The notes beneath the pieces are model-generated. The model worked only from the letters and a program-made list of their open reading frames with translations, had not been told where the DNA came from and did not search any database. From Coemansia sp. RSA 487 (Eukaryota; Kickxellomycota; Kickxellomycetes; Kickxellales; Kickxellaceae): 62,945 nucleotides of DNA. Made by a program: the position numbers and the translations under genes. The DNA is taken from contig JANBRJ010000095.1 in assembly GCA_027577595.1 (NCBI GenBank), positions 1 through 62,945 of the forward strand. The letters run 5' to 3'. Positions 1 through 8,645 of the stretch are shown piece by piece; within the stretch, counting starts at the first letter, position 1; each line of letters opens with the position of its first letter.

Positions 1-274
1 GAGAGGGTGTACTTCTGAGCAGCGATGTGAGCTTTCCTCAGCTAGACACTGTCGCTGCTCGCCGACTAGATCTCACAAGAGCACAGATTCTACTTCTGTG
101 GGCGCTGCAACGCGATATTGCAGTGATACCAAAGGCATCAAGCATGAGTCGCCTCCAAGAAAACATTGGCGTGTTTGATAAAGAGCCACTTTCTGCACAG
201 GACATTTCTGAGCTCAGCTCTGTAAGCCCACATCTCTACAACCACTACTGTTGGAACCCCGAGCATGTTGCATA
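1..274. repeat. Left arm of inverted terminal repeat of the contig
   Basis: Bases 1-274 are the reverse complement of bases 62672-62945 with no indels and five substitutions by direct comparison (about 98% identity). The repeat starts exactly at both sequence ends and stops at the stop codon of an aldo-keto reductase reading frame, where the two copies diverge. Four of the five substitutions change an amino acid. The exact coincidence with both sequence ends suggests that an assembler stopped where a longer repeat began, so the true repeat may extend outward. Confidence 0.9.
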
Positions 275-275
275 A
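3..275 (+). CDS. Aldo-keto reductase, 3' end (truncated by contig edge)
   Basis: The frame is open from base 3 to a TAA at 273-275 and encodes the last 90 residues of an aldo-keto reductase (AKR superfamily, NADPH-dependent carbonyl reduction). Visible family marks are the region leading into the last barrel strand (AQILLLWALQRDIAVIPKA), the cofactor-binding IPK motif followed by SRLQENIGVFD, and a C-terminal tail ending HYCWNPEHVA. The N-terminal three quarters, including the catalytic Asp-Tyr-Lys-His residues, would lie outside the sequence. A methionine codon exists at base 27, but the homology begins before it, so this is a fragment and not a complete small gene. A nearly identical copy lies at the other end of the contig on the opposite strand. 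Confidence 0.75.
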   Translation, partial: EGVLLSSDVSFPQLDTVAARRLDLTRAQILLLWALQRDIAVIPKASSMSRLQENIGVFDKEPLSAQDISELSSVSPHLYNHYCWNPEHVA

Positions 276-962
276 CAGTGTTGGCTTCAGTATTGTGTCA
301 AACATTAGAGCAAGTATTCGTTCATGTTGTCTCTGCCGAATTCCGAGATACCCCTGACTACTGTGAATATATCATATTCATGTCGCATTTCAAAACCCTG
401 TATCCTGTGGTCTGTCCTGTGGTCAACTTTTTTATCCGTTTATTTTTCTACAGAAAGGTTCATGGCAATGTTTGCAACTGACCTCCGACTGCCAGCCCCT
501 TTGCTTTTCCTTTCTTGAACAGGGGGAATTTTCGATCTTCGTTTGTATTTGGCAAGTGGCGGACAATCAACATTCTAAAATTGGCCATTGAAACTTGTCT
601 AGGTAACCTGAGTCAACTGTTGAGCCAGTCAATATCAATATGTATGACTCGAAAAAAACTGCTCTTTTTGAAATACGAGTCTGGACAATCTGAAATTAAG
701 GAGAAAAAGTACTTTCGATGCTTACAAATTCTTAAATTAACGGACTTCAAGAGACACATCGCCTCCCTATTTTAAAGTTTCCGTAACAGGGTCTTCTGCG
801 ATGGGGGTTTGAATGGTTATACCGAGTAGGAAGATCGTGCATTTTCTGGAGATCTTTGGTCATTAATACAAAAGCGCTATATTTTTATGACGCGGTTCCT
901 TCTTGTTATCGTGTAGGTTGGGCGGAAACCGAACTTTATGCTTTACAAAAGTTACTTTTCCT
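276..962. other. Intergenic, no supported gene
   Basis: AT-rich DNA between the aldo-keto reductase tail and the first transporter gene. Short open frames at 251-518 and 515-775 begin with non-ATG codons or have no recognisable composition or motif. I see no RNA gene here. The far end acts as the promoter of the downstream gene. Confidence 0.5.
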
Positions 963-970
963 TATAAATA
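963..970 (+). promoter_or_regulatory. Putative TATA box of first MFS gene
   Basis: TATAAATA lies 106 bases before the ATG at 1076 and is followed by an A-rich leader. Position and sequence fit a TATA element with a short 5' UTR. This rests on motif and spacing only. Confidence 0.45.
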
Positions 971-1075
971 GAGCAGCACTCTCACAGCAAACATTAGCAG
1001 ATTTTAAATAATTTCTGAAACGCAAACATTTTATACTCGTACATATCGAATCAATATTTGCACTCTATTAATAAC

Positions 1076-2524
1076 ATGTCGTCAACTAATATAAGCTCTG
1101 TCAGCACTAAGCACACACACAGCAGCAACAGCGCTTCTGATATCTGTTTAGCTAAGTCCAATGCAAATGATGGGCAGCTAATTTCAATGTGCAATTTATC
1201 AACCGTATCCGACGAAGAAAAAACACACGGCTTACAAGACCACTCGTCTTACACGAACAGTGATACCGATTTGACAACCAAAGAGAAAGAAACAACAGAA
1301 ATACGAGAGTGTGCGCCGGCCGACTCGACATATGCCTGGATAATTGTCATTTGCGCTGCATTTAACATGATGTGCACCCTTGGAATTGCAAACAGCTTTG
1401 GCGTTTTCTCTACGTACTATATCAATTATATATATCCTGACACGTCAGCATCCAACATTGCGTGGGTTGGCACAGCAATATCGCTGTTTATGCTCGGTGG
1501 AGCTATTGTTACTGGACCGCTGACGGACCGATTTGGATTCCGCATGGTAGCACTTTCTGGAACACTAATATGCAGCCTTGGCCTACTTCTCGCGTCATTT
1601 ACAAATGCGTTATGGCAGCTCGTTCTCACACAAGGTATTCTGTTTGGACTGGGCGCAGCTTGTATATTTTCACCTTCAGTTTCTCTTCCTTCTCAGTGGC
1701 ATGTAAAGCGCCGACCGCTAGCAACAGGTATCGCGGTTGCTGGAAGTGGTGCTGGCGGAATGATATTTACAGAAATCACACAGCTCATGATTGAATCTAT
1801 GGGCCACAAGTGGACGCTTCGAGCTCTTGCCCTCATTCTGCTTTGTGTAAGCGGCGCATCGAGTATGTTTTATAAACGGCGTTTACCTGTTCCTGCTGAC
1901 GGTATAAATATTATTTCTATGGCCAAGGATATTCGACTAATAGCTGTTGGATGCGCAGGATTTTTCGTGAACATTAGCTACTTTGTGCCATGGTACTACC
2001 TTCCAACTGCAGCGCTCCAGCTTGGGCAGACGAAACAGGCTGCAAACAACTTGGTACTTTACATGAACGCTGGAAGCACAGTGGGGCGAGTTTTAGCAGC
2101 ATATGTTGCCATTGCAGCAGGCCCAATAAACAGCATTGTTGTGGCGTATACTATCTGCGCTGTTCTTGTTTTGGCTGTCATGATAGCAGTAAAGAGTATG
2201 GCTGGGTACATTGTTCTTTCGGTTATATATGGAGCACTGTCGGCGAGCTTTATATCCATCACGCCTCTAGTTCTGGCAAACATTTTTGGAGCACACGGAG
2301 TCACAACCGCAATGGGTATCATGAATATGTGGTGCTCAATTGGTGTTCTCATTGGCAATCCGTCCCAGGGTGCCATATATCAGAAATTTGATCGTCCTAA
2401 CCAAACATTCACTGCAATATCAATCTGGGGATGTATTGGACTCCTCCTTGCTGCAAGCAGCTATTTAGCTCTAAAGCTTATTGTTGCACGACAGACAGCA
2501 TGTCGAATTTGGTCTAAACTTTAG
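1076..2524 (+). CDS. MFS transporter, monocarboxylate transporter (MCT/Mch) family
   Basis: A 482-residue major facilitator superfamily protein of the monocarboxylate porter family (SLC16 in animals, Mch/Esbp6 in fungi), expected in the plasma or vacuolar membrane; substrate unknown. A hydrophilic Ser/Thr-rich N-terminus of about 80 residues precedes the family entry motif (ADSTYAWIIV), then about twelve hydrophobic helices. The loop 2-3 motif GPLTDRFGFR is present, and the second half carries the conserved GVLIGNPSQGAIY segment. I chose the ATG at 1076 because the frame reaches upstream only to a TTG at 1058. AATAAA at 2541-2546 is a likely polyadenylation signal. It sits head-to-tail with a clear paralogue downstream, which points to tandem duplication. 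Confidence 0.88.
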   Translation: MSSTNISSVSTKHTHSSNSASDICLAKSNANDGQLISMCNLSTVSDEEKTHGLQDHSSYTNSDTDLTTKEKETTEIRECAPADSTYAWIIVICAAFNMMCTLGIANSFGVFSTYYINYIYPDTSASNIAWVGTAISLFMLGGAIVTGPLTDRFGFRMVALSGTLICSLGLLLASFTNALWQLVLTQGILFGLGAACIFSPSVSLPSQWHVKRRPLATGIAVAGSGAGGMIFTEITQLMIESMGHKWTLRALALILLCVSGASSMFYKRRLPVPADGINIISMAKDIRLIAVGCAGFFVNISYFVPWYYLPTAALQLGQTKQAANNLVLYMNAGSTVGRVLAAYVAIAAGPINSIVVAYTICAVLVLAVMIAVKSMAGYIVLSVIYGALSASFISITPLVLANIFGAHGVTTAMGIMNMWCSIGVLIGNPSQGAIYQKFDRPNQTFTAISIWGCIGLLLAASSYLALKLIVARQTACRIWSKL

Positions 2525-3072
2525 AATAAGCTTTTTAAACAATAAATATATTTTTCTTCAGTTATCTTTGCTTTTCTGTGGTTTGATATATGTTTGCTCA
2601 CCCAATTTTTAATATTTGTGAATCATCTTTGTGGACTGTTATATCTATCACCCGGCTCGGGTAATAGTTTATGCAGTTATATTTTGTTCAAATTTTTTGA
2701 GGCAATTGAGAAAGCCATGTTCAAGGATGAGTCACCAACACCATTTACATTTCATTTTTTTAATTACAATGTTTTCATGTTTTGATGACTCTTTGACTAC
2801 AGTGCATATTGACAAGATGTTTGTTTTGTTGAGGGAGGTTTGTATAAATGCAACCTTCCGAACTATTTGTTTTTTTTTCGTGAATTTCGGATTAGAAAAT
2901 AATGGGTATAAAGGGCTTTACTCTTTAGACTCGAAGTTGATTAACATTTTATTGGCGTTGTTTCACCTACTTCAACAACTCAGCATTAATATTTAATACC
3001 AGTGGGCCTGGGGAAGTTTTTGACACAGCATTTAAATTTTGCAAACTTTTTCTATTTTTCTATTCTCTAAAT
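2525..3072. other. Intergenic between tandem transporter genes
   Basis: About 550 bases of AT-rich DNA holding the terminator of the first transporter (AATAAA just after the stop) and the promoter of the second. No open frame with recognisable content. Confidence 0.5.
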
Positions 3073-4479
3073 ATGGAGGAAATCACGCAACACTGTGTCG
3101 ATAGCCCGGATGCAGAGTGTTGTACGACTAAAAGCACAACACAAGTAGCGAGCCAGTTAAATAAAAGTACCGACAAACAGAAGGAACAAAATGACAGCTT
3201 TGTTCCAAACATTTCTTTTAACAGCCAAAGTGCTGATATCCAAGAAAGCATCGTCGAATATGCAAAAGCCGATGGCAGATACGCATGGGTGATCGTATTT
3301 GCAGCTTTTTGTAACCTGGCGATGACAATGGGCACGCTTAATTCGTTTGGTGTATATCAGGAGTATTACTTGAACAAGCTTTATTCAAACGAATCGGCGG
3401 TTGTTATTTCATGGATTTCGACACTGATATCATTCTGCATGTTTACAGGTGCTATATGCACTGGAATGATTATAGACAAGATTGGATTCAGCGCAACATG
3501 CTTTATTGGAGCAATTACATGCGGAGTTGCGCTAATTCTTGCGTCATTTACAAACCAGATATGGCAACTGGTTCTTACTCAAGGGATCATGCTTGGATTT
3601 GGCGCCTCACTTATATTTTCGCCATCGATGTCAATAGTTGCGCAGTGGCATACAAAACATCGCATTTTGGCTACGGGGATAGCCGTGTCCGGCGGTGGCG
3701 TAGGCGGAATGGCAATTTCAGCAGCTACACAAGCAATGTTGAAACATGTTGGGTATGCCTGGTCCTTGCGTATTTTAGGGATTTTGATTGCATCCGCAAG
3801 CTCGTCTGCCTCTCTTACTTATAAGCGCAGGATATCTCCGCCGAGAGGAAGCAATGTACGCCTTATTGCCATGCTAGCAACGGATACCCGCTTTATGTGC
3901 ATTGGAGCAGCGGTTGTGTTCATAAACATGGGATATTTCGAACCATTGCTCTATGTTCCCGCGGCGGTAGTTAGTCGTGGAGGCTCGACAGCTGCAAGCT
4001 CCAACGTCGTTTTGGTATTTAATGCAGGTACTACCGTTGGGCGTATTTTTTCGGGCCCAATAGCCAAATGTCTGGGACCGGCCAATGCGAATCTAGCCTC
4101 GACCTTTGTAAGCTGTATATTGGTGAGTATATTTCTTCTTGGCGTAAACAGCATTCCAGGATATTACGTTTTTAGCGTGTTATATGGAGCTACATCGACG
4201 CTATATCTTGCAGTGAATACACATATACTAACAAGGGAGTTTGGAGCCCAGATGGTGGCTACGTCGGTTGGACTGAGCATGGCGTGTTGTGGAATTGGTG
4301 TTTTAATTGGAAACCCCACCCAGGGCGCGCTTTACGAAGAGTATGACCGCCCAGGCGGTAATTTTGTTGCGGTCTCAATATGGACGGTTGCATGTTTTGC
4401 AGCAGCAACCATCAGTTACTCGTTACTTCGAGTAATAATAACCCACAAACACAAAGTCCAGCACTTTTCAAAAATGTGA
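3073..4479 (+). CDS. MFS transporter, monocarboxylate transporter (MCT/Mch) family, tandem paralogue
   Basis: A 468-residue paralogue of the preceding gene with the same layout: a hydrophilic N-terminus of about 70 residues, the entry motif ADGRYAWVIV, and about twelve hydrophobic segments. Shared blocks include SFTNQIWQLVLTQGI in helix 4 and GIGVLIGNPTQGALYEEYDR near the end. The loop 2-3 motif is altered here to GMIIDKIGFS, so the basic residue seen in most MFS A-motifs is shifted. The N-terminal tails of the two copies have diverged while the membrane core is conserved, suggesting changed regulation or trafficking with a retained transport fold. Substrate unknown; MCT-like fungal proteins include carboxylate and riboflavin transporters. 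Confidence 0.87.
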   Translation: MEEITQHCVDSPDAECCTTKSTTQVASQLNKSTDKQKEQNDSFVPNISFNSQSADIQESIVEYAKADGRYAWVIVFAAFCNLAMTMGTLNSFGVYQEYYLNKLYSNESAVVISWISTLISFCMFTGAICTGMIIDKIGFSATCFIGAITCGVALILASFTNQIWQLVLTQGIMLGFGASLIFSPSMSIVAQWHTKHRILATGIAVSGGGVGGMAISAATQAMLKHVGYAWSLRILGILIASASSSASLTYKRRISPPRGSNVRLIAMLATDTRFMCIGAAVVFINMGYFEPLLYVPAAVVSRGGSTAASSNVVLVFNAGTTVGRIFSGPIAKCLGPANANLASTFVSCILVSIFLLGVNSIPGYYVFSVLYGATSTLYLAVNTHILTREFGAQMVATSVGLSMACCGIGVLIGNPTQGALYEEYDRPGGNFVAVSIWTVACFAAATISYSLLRVIITHKHKVQHFSKM

Positions 4480-4675
4480 TTGCGGGTTTCAAAAATTTTC
4501 CTCCCCAGCAAAAGACCAGCAAAAATGCAAGGGAAACCCTTATATCTCCAATCTCCCTTTTTCGTCTGCTATTGACTTTATCCTTTTTTCTTTTATTTGC
4601 TTTAACGCAGCTACGGAATTAAGACTGGATTCATTGCAGATAGTAAACGCGACAAGATTGCGGGCGTTGTTGTCA

Positions 4676-7318
4676 ATGAATTGTAAACTGCAGTTACAGA
4701 CTCATTTAGCCACTTCAGTTTCAGCACGACGGCGCCTGTCGTACTCAGTCAAAACTTCTTTTCTTTTACAAAGACGTATTATTGTACCAAGCGCCAGCAA
4801 ACTTGATAGAACCGATAGTGCCCTAGGGATATGTAGGACACATACAGACACTGTGCACGATGAACGACTAACTCAGTATCACGAGAGGCGGCTGCCTTCT
4901 CCAACCCTACCATTAAGATCTTCGGTAGATAGTGAAAGTGGTAAATCACCTTTCTGCAGATCAAGCGAGTTTTTCAGAGTAGTGCGGCGAACAAGCGCCG
5001 TAATCGCAAAGTTTAGCCTATTGCCAGGCGCATTTATATACGAGCAGCTATCGGACGATTCTATAAGCAAAGACGAAAACATTAACCTCAGTATCAGTGC
5101 AAGTCAGAAAGAGCTTCAAAAAAAAAGTAGGGCTACTAGATGGACCCATGAATGGCTTTTTGGCGCACGTCATAGCTTTGGGGTCTATGGCCCAGGTCTG
5201 AAACTGCGTGCTTTCCATACGATGCACTACAGACACTCCGAACAGTATAAAGATAAAGAAACACAATTTTACATGCGTGGAAGCCAATCACGACAAGAGC
5301 AGCCACAGAAGCACCAGGGTCAGTGCCTACAAAGTCGTAGCCATAGCCACCACGACAGCAACAATAGTAATGACAGGAGTATCAGCACCAGACGGCCACG
5401 CTTGGCAGCCCCAGAGCGGCACAAGGCACTCCCGGAACCACCACTAGATTCGCTATATTTTTACAACTACTTGTCAAGGGAAGAAATTATGCGCGAAATA
5501 TCTGGGGTTCTTCCTCGTTTAAGAGCTAGGATACGGCGTGCGCTTAAAGGCTCATACCAAAAGCGCCCGTGGACTATTGATGATATATTTGCACTGATCA
5601 CTTGGGCACTCATGTCACAGGCTATGCTCCTTTTGATCGGAACGACCACGACTGTTTCTGTGGCTCTGTGGCTGCTCAACCGGCTCCAGTACCAGGACTG
5701 GATCACACGGCATCTAAGCGTGTGGGTTTCTTCTGCCCTTGGAATTACAGTTTCATTTCAATCTGCAATTGTACCTGCTTGGCGCAACGGAGCCATTCGC
5801 CTAAAAAATGTAAAAATCCGGTGTGGGCCTGAGCACGGTAGGCTCAACGATGATGGCAGCAGAGATTCGAACTTTACAATGTATGACCTGCAGATTAACC
5901 AGATCGATGTGGCGCTTTCGCTATGGCGCTGGATGGAGGATCAAGGTCTGATTCGCGAATGTTCGATAAGTGGAATTCGCGGGGTGGTTGATCGGCGACA
6001 GGTCTACTGGGACCCAGATACAGTTTATTTGGCGGACGCACATAGAAGCACGCACCAGCCTGGATACTTTAACCTGGATTCGCTCGAAATTGACGACATG
6101 TTGCTGACTGTGCATCCATGGAAGAACTTTCGGCCGATCACGGTATCGATATACTCGGCAAATATGCCACGATTTAGGGACCGCTGGCTTCTCTACGATG
6201 TGCTCTGCGCAAACTCTGTGGTTGGAATGTATGACGGAAGTCTGTTTACAATCCATCAGGCACACCAGCACATTTCGCCTTCCAAGCATTTTGTTGTAAA
6301 TGGTTCTCATATCCATGATAGCGATATTCTCGTGAATTCAAGCAGTCGCGCTTCAGATGACGCGTCTGGGCTAAAGCCGTACCAAGGGCGCACATCTCAT
6401 GTTCAGGTCGACAACCTGAACATTGACCATATTAATTTGGGAGTTGAAGGACCCATTGGTTGGATAACATCAGGTAGACTAAACGTTTCGTCGCTTATAA
6501 ACGTTCCAGACCAGGAGCCTAGTGCCGATCCAGCTGCAGCAATCAAAAGACTTGTTGACAACATAAGCGATAGCATCGATGTCGTCATCCTGCCAAGCAT
6601 GCCAGATTGGTCAAACCCAGAGTCGTCTCCTAACCCCTTGGTTCGCATGATGTATCATCTCGACATGGTTGATTCTCCGTTGGCGCAGGAGATGCACAAC
6701 AGGCTTAAGCGACGTGCAGAACGAGAGAGCCAGCGTCGACTTGAGAAACAGAGACTGCGCACTGCCTCCTGGAGCCAGCCGCTTGCTCCAATTCCCACGC
6801 ACCAAACAGGAAGTGCACTGTCTCCCGAGCCTCGTGCGAAGGGGTCGGACAATACGTTCACAACAATGCATTTACCGAATACCCACGAGGACCCCACTGC
6901 AGTGCATGTGGACCTTCAAGTCGAATTCAATGACATCCGGGCGTCAATACCGCTAGCCACACCGCAGCTTGGGCATCCGCTCTTGTCTTCCGTGCTGGTG
7001 CGCCCGATTGTAGGGTACATGAATGCACACCGAACCTCACTTCCAATGCGCTGCCAGCTTCGCTTACGACTGGATGATTTTGATGGGGCTTGGAGCCTTT
7101 GGGATTCTGGTGCCGATAGCCTTATTACTCAAGGTATTGGTGCGGCGTTTGCGCAGCTGGTCCAGAACGAACGAGAGCGCAATCGTCGTCTCAAGCTTGT
7201 GGGGCTGTGGAGCGTGGCTGCTGTTGTTAGGCAGGTTTTGCGTCTGGTGGATTTTATCTACGCCAAACACGGATTTTTCGAACACTCCAGCTTATCAGGC
7301 GAGACTGAGCATACATGA
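4676..7318 (+). CDS. MDM31: Mitochondrial distribution and morphology protein Mdm31/Mdm32 family
   Basis: An 880-residue inner mitochondrial membrane protein of the Mdm31/Mdm32 family, which in yeast is needed for normal mitochondrial shape, nucleoid stability and lipid homeostasis. The N-terminus (MNCKLQLQTHLATSVSARRR) is rich in Arg and Ser without acidic residues, as in a mitochondrial presequence. A long variable region to about residue 260 precedes the signature: a basic stretch with RPWTIDDIFALITW, a hydrophobic membrane segment at about 303-334, then ITVSFQSAIVPAWRNGAIRL, diagnostic of the family. A second hydrophobic segment lies near the C-terminus. The frame continues upstream only to a TTG at 4634; the first ATG (4676) fits the presequence. 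Whether it corresponds to Mdm31 or Mdm32 cannot be settled by eye. Confidence 0.88.
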   Translation: MNCKLQLQTHLATSVSARRRLSYSVKTSFLLQRRIIVPSASKLDRTDSALGICRTHTDTVHDERLTQYHERRLPSPTLPLRSSVDSESGKSPFCRSSEFFRVVRRTSAVIAKFSLLPGAFIYEQLSDDSISKDENINLSISASQKELQKKSRATRWTHEWLFGARHSFGVYGPGLKLRAFHTMHYRHSEQYKDKETQFYMRGSQSRQEQPQKHQGQCLQSRSHSHHDSNNSNDRSISTRRPRLAAPERHKALPEPPLDSLYFYNYLSREEIMREISGVLPRLRARIRRALKGSYQKRPWTIDDIFALITWALMSQAMLLLIGTTTTVSVALWLLNRLQYQDWITRHLSVWVSSALGITVSFQSAIVPAWRNGAIRLKNVKIRCGPEHGRLNDDGSRDSNFTMYDLQINQIDVALSLWRWMEDQGLIRECSISGIRGVVDRRQVYWDPDTVYLADAHRSTHQPGYFNLDSLEIDDMLLTVHPWKNFRPITVSIYSANMPRFRDRWLLYDVLCANSVVGMYDGSLFTIHQAHQHISPSKHFVVNGSHIHDSDILVNSSSRASDDASGLKPYQGRTSHVQVDNLNIDHINLGVEGPIGWITSGRLNVSSLINVPDQEPSADPAAAIKRLVDNISDSIDVVILPSMPDWSNPESSPNPLVRMMYHLDMVDSPLAQEMHNRLKRRAERESQRRLEKQRLRTASWSQPLAPIPTHQTGSALSPEPRAKGSDNTFTTMHLPNTHEDPTAVHVDLQVEFNDIRASIPLATPQLGHPLLSSVLVRPIVGYMNAHRTSLPMRCQLRLRLDDFDGAWSLWDSGADSLITQGIGAAFAQLVQNERERNRRLKLVGLWSVAAVVRQVLRLVDFIYAKHGFFEHSSLSGETEHT

Positions 7319-7451
7319 TAAAAGAACACTGCTGTAATGGTGCATAAATGCATTTTTGCTTGGCTTGTGCTGACAAAATAAAGAAACTACTATTGCATTT
7401 TAAAACAAGCCAAACCAAACAAAACTAAACCGCCCTCCACCCCAAAAGCGA

Positions 7452-8348
7452 TTAAGGTGATGGTCGGCGAAGGCACTCTTCAAGATAGCGACCAAGGCTA
7501 TGCGATTTAAACCTCAAGAGCCCGAGAGGAGTAGATGCCTTGCTAAGGAGGAATAACCTGTAGCTTCCAAGTTTCGTAACAACAGCTTTGCCATATTCGC
7601 ACTCAATAATGATCATGTTCAAGCTGTTTCCCAAGCTGTCATCGTGTATTTCAGAGTTTCCGTCACCAGAAGGCTCATCCATATCACGGTCTTTTCTCTC
7701 GATCAGTCCGGATACACCCTCGTAGCTTTGCCAGATGTTAGCAGCAATGGCTAAATCGTCTTCTAGCTTTTCGCGCATACTTAGGTTTGGGGGGTTCCCG
7801 ATTATATCGTCAGTATATGATGAAAGGCAGGAATTGGTGGTAGCTGAATCGCTGTCGTCATTCTGACGAGAAGCTCCACTGGCTTCGTAGACAAATGCAG
7901 GAGAAGAATGCGTGTTTGGCTCAGCTGTCAACGATGTTGTACCGAATGTCGACGATGTGTTGGGTTGTCTTCTTTGGACAGGCTCTGTTCCGGCAACGTG
8001 CTTGCTGTTGCTATATATAGGATGCTGGTTCTGTGTCTGGTGGATAGAATGTTGATAATTCCCGACGGATGACGTGCTTCCATAGTCATTTCGCAATACA
8101 TCAGCCTCGCCTTTCAAACCACTATGTCCATGCCCGTGTTTAGTTGGGTCTGTAGACCAAGTGTCCGACCCAAAATGCGTTGAATTGTGCTTATTGTCAG
8201 GTTCTCTCGTGAATGGGTGGGCATTGGAGCTGTTTGGTGTTGAAGCATGCGCAAGCACAACTCCATCCTCGTTGAAAACGGCGCAAATGCTAATGTCCTT
8301 TGTCAACACTTGCTCGAGAATTTTCTTCAAGTTTTTAGACCTGAGCAT
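7452..8348 (-). CDS. LAMTOR2: Ragulator/EGO subunit LAMTOR2-like roadblock protein with large insertion
   Basis: A 298-residue roadblock/LC7-fold protein resembling LAMTOR2 (p14), a scaffold subunit of the lysosomal or vacuolar Ragulator/EGO complex that anchors Rag GTPases for TORC1 signalling. The N-terminal part MLRSKNLKKILEQVLTKDIS then AVFNEDGVVLAH matches the first helix and strand pair. The C-terminal part LAIAANIWQSYE, MIIIECEYGKAVVTKLG and LLLR-type strands matches the rest, ending in the helix LGRYLEECL. Human LAMTOR2 is about 125 residues. Here some 155 residues rich in Ser, Thr, Asn and Gln split the fold after the first strand pair, with a shorter acidic insert later. The ATG at 8348 is chosen because the family begins MLRPKAL; the frame upstream to 8504 encodes unrelated hydrophobic residues. 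It is divergent to PPWD1 with about 300 bases between. Confidence 0.8.
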   Translation of the reverse strand: MLRSKNLKKILEQVLTKDISICAVFNEDGVVLAHASTPNSSNAHPFTREPDNKHNSTHFGSDTWSTDPTKHGHGHSGLKGEADVLRNDYGSTSSVGNYQHSIHQTQNQHPIYSNSKHVAGTEPVQRRQPNTSSTFGTTSLTAEPNTHSSPAFVYEASGASRQNDDSDSATTNSCLSSYTDDIIGNPPNLSMREKLEDDLAIAANIWQSYEGVSGLIERKDRDMDEPSGDGNSEIHDDSLGNSLNMIIIECEYGKAVVTKLGSYRLFLLSKASTPLGLLRFKSHSLGRYLEECLRRPSP

Positions 8349-8645
8349 TCTCGAAACTAAATGCGAATTCGAATAATAGGAAGCGAGCAAAAAGGTGAAG
8401 TAAAAAAAACTAAAGGAAAAGGGAGAATCAAGCTGTAAACGCGAAAGGCCACAAGGTTGTTTCCCTTTGCCACAAATTGCGCACATGATAGGTGCCACAA
8501 ACATGCTTGTGGCATGCGCTTTGAGTGATAGCTCATCACGAAAAGTCCTTTTTTTGATAAGTGCGAGTGTTCTGCAAACGATTATTAATCATTTATCCCT
8601 GTTTTCTTTATTATTGTCAAATAAGTTCAAGTGTGTGCAAGGGAT
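8349..8645. promoter_or_regulatory. Divergent promoter region between LAMTOR2-like and PPWD1 genes
   Basis: About 300 bases between two genes transcribed away from each other, so both promoters must lie here. No clear TATA element. Poly-A and poly-T tracts flank it. Confidence 0.5.
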
